Assembly: GCA_964343975.1 (NCBI GenBank)
Contig: CAYFLU010000179.1
Location: forward strand, 1 to 6,759
DNA from: SCUN01 sp964343975
Lineage (GTDB): Bacteria > Acidobacteriota > Vicinamibacteria > Vicinamibacterales > SCN-69-37
Direction of reading: 5' to 3'
DNA length: 6,759 nt
Shown here: positions 5,913 through 6,759 of the stretch, in pieces
How positions within the stretch are numbered: the first letter of the stretch is position 1
How the letters are laid out: every line of letters starts with the position of its first letter
Program-made: the position numbers and the translations under genes
Notes under the pieces: generated by a model
The model's input: only the letters and a program-made list of their open reading frames with translations
The model's database searches: none
What the model was told of the DNA's origin: nothing

Positions 5913-6744
5913 TACCGGATTTCGCTTTGGCCGCCGCGGGGCACGAGGCCGGCGTGACGAACGCGAACCGCATCGCGCCCGTCTCTGGCGTCGCCACCTG
6001 TCCGACGACCTGACGGATCTTGCCGCACTGGGCGGGATCGATCGGGAGGTGATACACGCGCCGGCGTTGCGCCAGCACGTAGCCGCCGTCGAGCGGCGTC
6101 TCGAACAGGTCGCGACCGCCGTCACTCACGCCGCGGATCTTCGCCGACTGAATCAGCATCGCGCCGCTGCCGATGTTCCGCACGACCATCAGCATTTCGC
6201 CGCCCTCGACCATCAGCGACTCGACCACGGGCACGCCGATGGCGGCGCCGAGACGCAAGAAGATCGGCACGAAGAGCCGCTCCTCGGCAGACACGGGCGT
6301 CGGTGCGGGCGTGGTGTTCGATGACGGCGGCGTTGCGGGTGCCGGCGTCGCGGCGGGCGCGGTCGCGTCGTCGACGAACAGGCGATACGCCCACTCGCTG
6401 CCGCGCGGCCTGTTCTTGGCTGTGAGAGTGACGACGGCGGAGCTCTTGGGCTCGATGGTCAGCGCGGCGGGCGCGACCTCGACGTCCGTCGAGTCCGAGT
6501 ACACCGGCCGGCCGTCGTCGTCGTTGGTCCAGGCGCTTACGGTGAGCTTGAGCTTCACGGCGGCATCGCCGTCGTTGCGGACGGTGACGGGCGCAATGCT
6601 GTCGATCGGCGACAGGGTCACGCGCTTCGGACTCACAGAAACACCTGTCGGCGGCGCGCCAGACAGCGTGGCCGCGATGCCGATCGACACCGCCACCGCT
6701 ACGAACCACTTCACGGATCTCGTACTCACTCGCAACTCTTGCAC
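5905..6744 (-). CDS. Periplasmic pilus-assembly chaperone-like protein (PapD/FimC fold) with Ala/Pro/Thr-rich insertion
   Basis: This 279-residue secreted protein starts at GTG 6744-6742, supported by GAAGG at 6754-6750, five bases upstream; GTG at codon 6 or 11 is also possible. Residues 11-30 form a signal-peptide hydrophobic core, with cleavage likely near S-G-A (28-30). The first Ig-like domain has the chaperone pattern: V-S-V-S-P-K-R-V-T-L (35-44), a V-R-N-D-G-D turn (55-60), a strand Trp (W72), A-L-T-I-E-P-K-S-S-A-V-V (94-105) and E-W-A-Y-R-L-F-V (117-124). The G1-like strand E-E-R-L-F-V-P-I-F (154-162) then leads into the second domain with V-V-R-N-I-G (187-192). Between them is a low-complexity Ala/Pro/Thr segment (about 127-152). 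Cys240 and Cys268 could form a disulfide in the second domain. Relatives hold pilin-like subunits by donor-strand complementation and deliver them to an outer-membrane usher. No usher or subunit is in the window; partners could lie to the right, upstream in its own direction. Family is likely, role inferred. Confidence 0.75.
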   Translation of the reverse strand: MQELRVSTRSVKWFVAVAVSIGIAATLSGAPPTGVSVSPKRVTLSPIDSIAPVTVRNDGDAAVKLKLTVSAWTNDDDGRPVYSDSTDVEVAPAALTIEPKSSAVVTLTAKNRPRGSEWAYRLFVDDATAPAATPAPATPPSSNTTPAPTPVSAEERLFVPIFLRLGAAIGVPVVESLMVEGGEMLMVVRNIGSGAMLIQSAKIRGVSDGGRDLFETPLDGGYVLAQRRRVYHLPIDPAQCGKIRQVVGQVATPETGAMRFAFVTPASCPAAAKAKSGIN

Positions 6745-6749
6745 ACGTG

Positions 6750-6754
6750 CCTTC
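6750..6754 (-). promoter_or_regulatory. Shine-Dalgarno site for the chaperone gene
   Basis: GAAGG on the minus strand, with a 5-base spacer to the GTG at 6744, is the only convincing ribosome binding site in the window. It favours the upstream GTG over the in-frame GTG codons 6 and 11. An AAGAG inside the first codons could alternatively serve the GTG at codon 6. Confidence 0.5.
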
Positions 6755-6759
6755 AGTAT

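Noticed and set aside
1..6759. Searched by eye for CRISPR arrays, tRNA or rRNA genes, insertion sequence ends and attachment sites
   Set aside because: No regularly spaced repeats, cloverleaf candidates, transposase frames or flanking direct repeats were seen; intergenic space totals less than 100 bp.

Overview
This is a very GC-rich bacterial window, estimated by eye at around 70% GC, with strong G/C preference at third codon positions. It is almost entirely coding. It holds five genes: four complete or nearly complete, and one cut by the left edge. The base composition, the GT-C style membrane proteins, the AHSA1-type protein and the MgtA-type pump would fit a soil-type lineage such as Acidobacteriota (Vicinamibacteria-like) or Gemmatimonadota. 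That placement is a guess from style, because nothing here is a taxonomic marker.

Layout from left to right: (1) 1-146, minus strand, the N-terminal 48 codons of an SRPBCC/AHSA1 (START-like) protein that runs off the left edge. (2) 182-1945, plus strand, a multi-spanning membrane protein with a large C-terminal extracytoplasmic region; its function is unknown and it may be GT-C-like. (3) 1946-3403, minus strand, a polytopic GT-C fold protein resembling the ArnT/PMT (GT39-like) glycosyltransferases. (4) 3450-5912, plus strand, a complete P-type IIIB magnesium-type ATPase (MgtA family) with all catalytic motifs intact. (5) 5905-6744, minus strand, a secreted PapD/FimC-like pilus-assembly chaperone with an unusual Ala/Pro/Thr-rich insertion.

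The five genes alternate strictly in strand (-,+,-,+,-), so no two adjacent genes in the window can share an operon. The two convergent junctions have no spacer: the stop codons at 1943-1948 touch, and the 3' ends overlap by 8 bp at 5905-5912. The two divergent gaps are about 35 and 46 bp. No RNA gene, CRISPR array, insertion sequence or convincing intrinsic terminator is visible, and no gene-free stretch exceeds 50 bp.

Functionally, genes 2, 3 and 5 all point to the cell envelope (membrane glycosylation-type proteins and periplasmic chaperoning), and gene 4 imports Mg2+. Nothing shows that they form one system. I see no convincing new multi-gene system here. The items most worth a second look are the compact alternating architecture, the uncharacterised membrane protein, the linker-bearing chaperone without a visible usher, and a perfect 9-bp hairpin early in the mgtA coding region.
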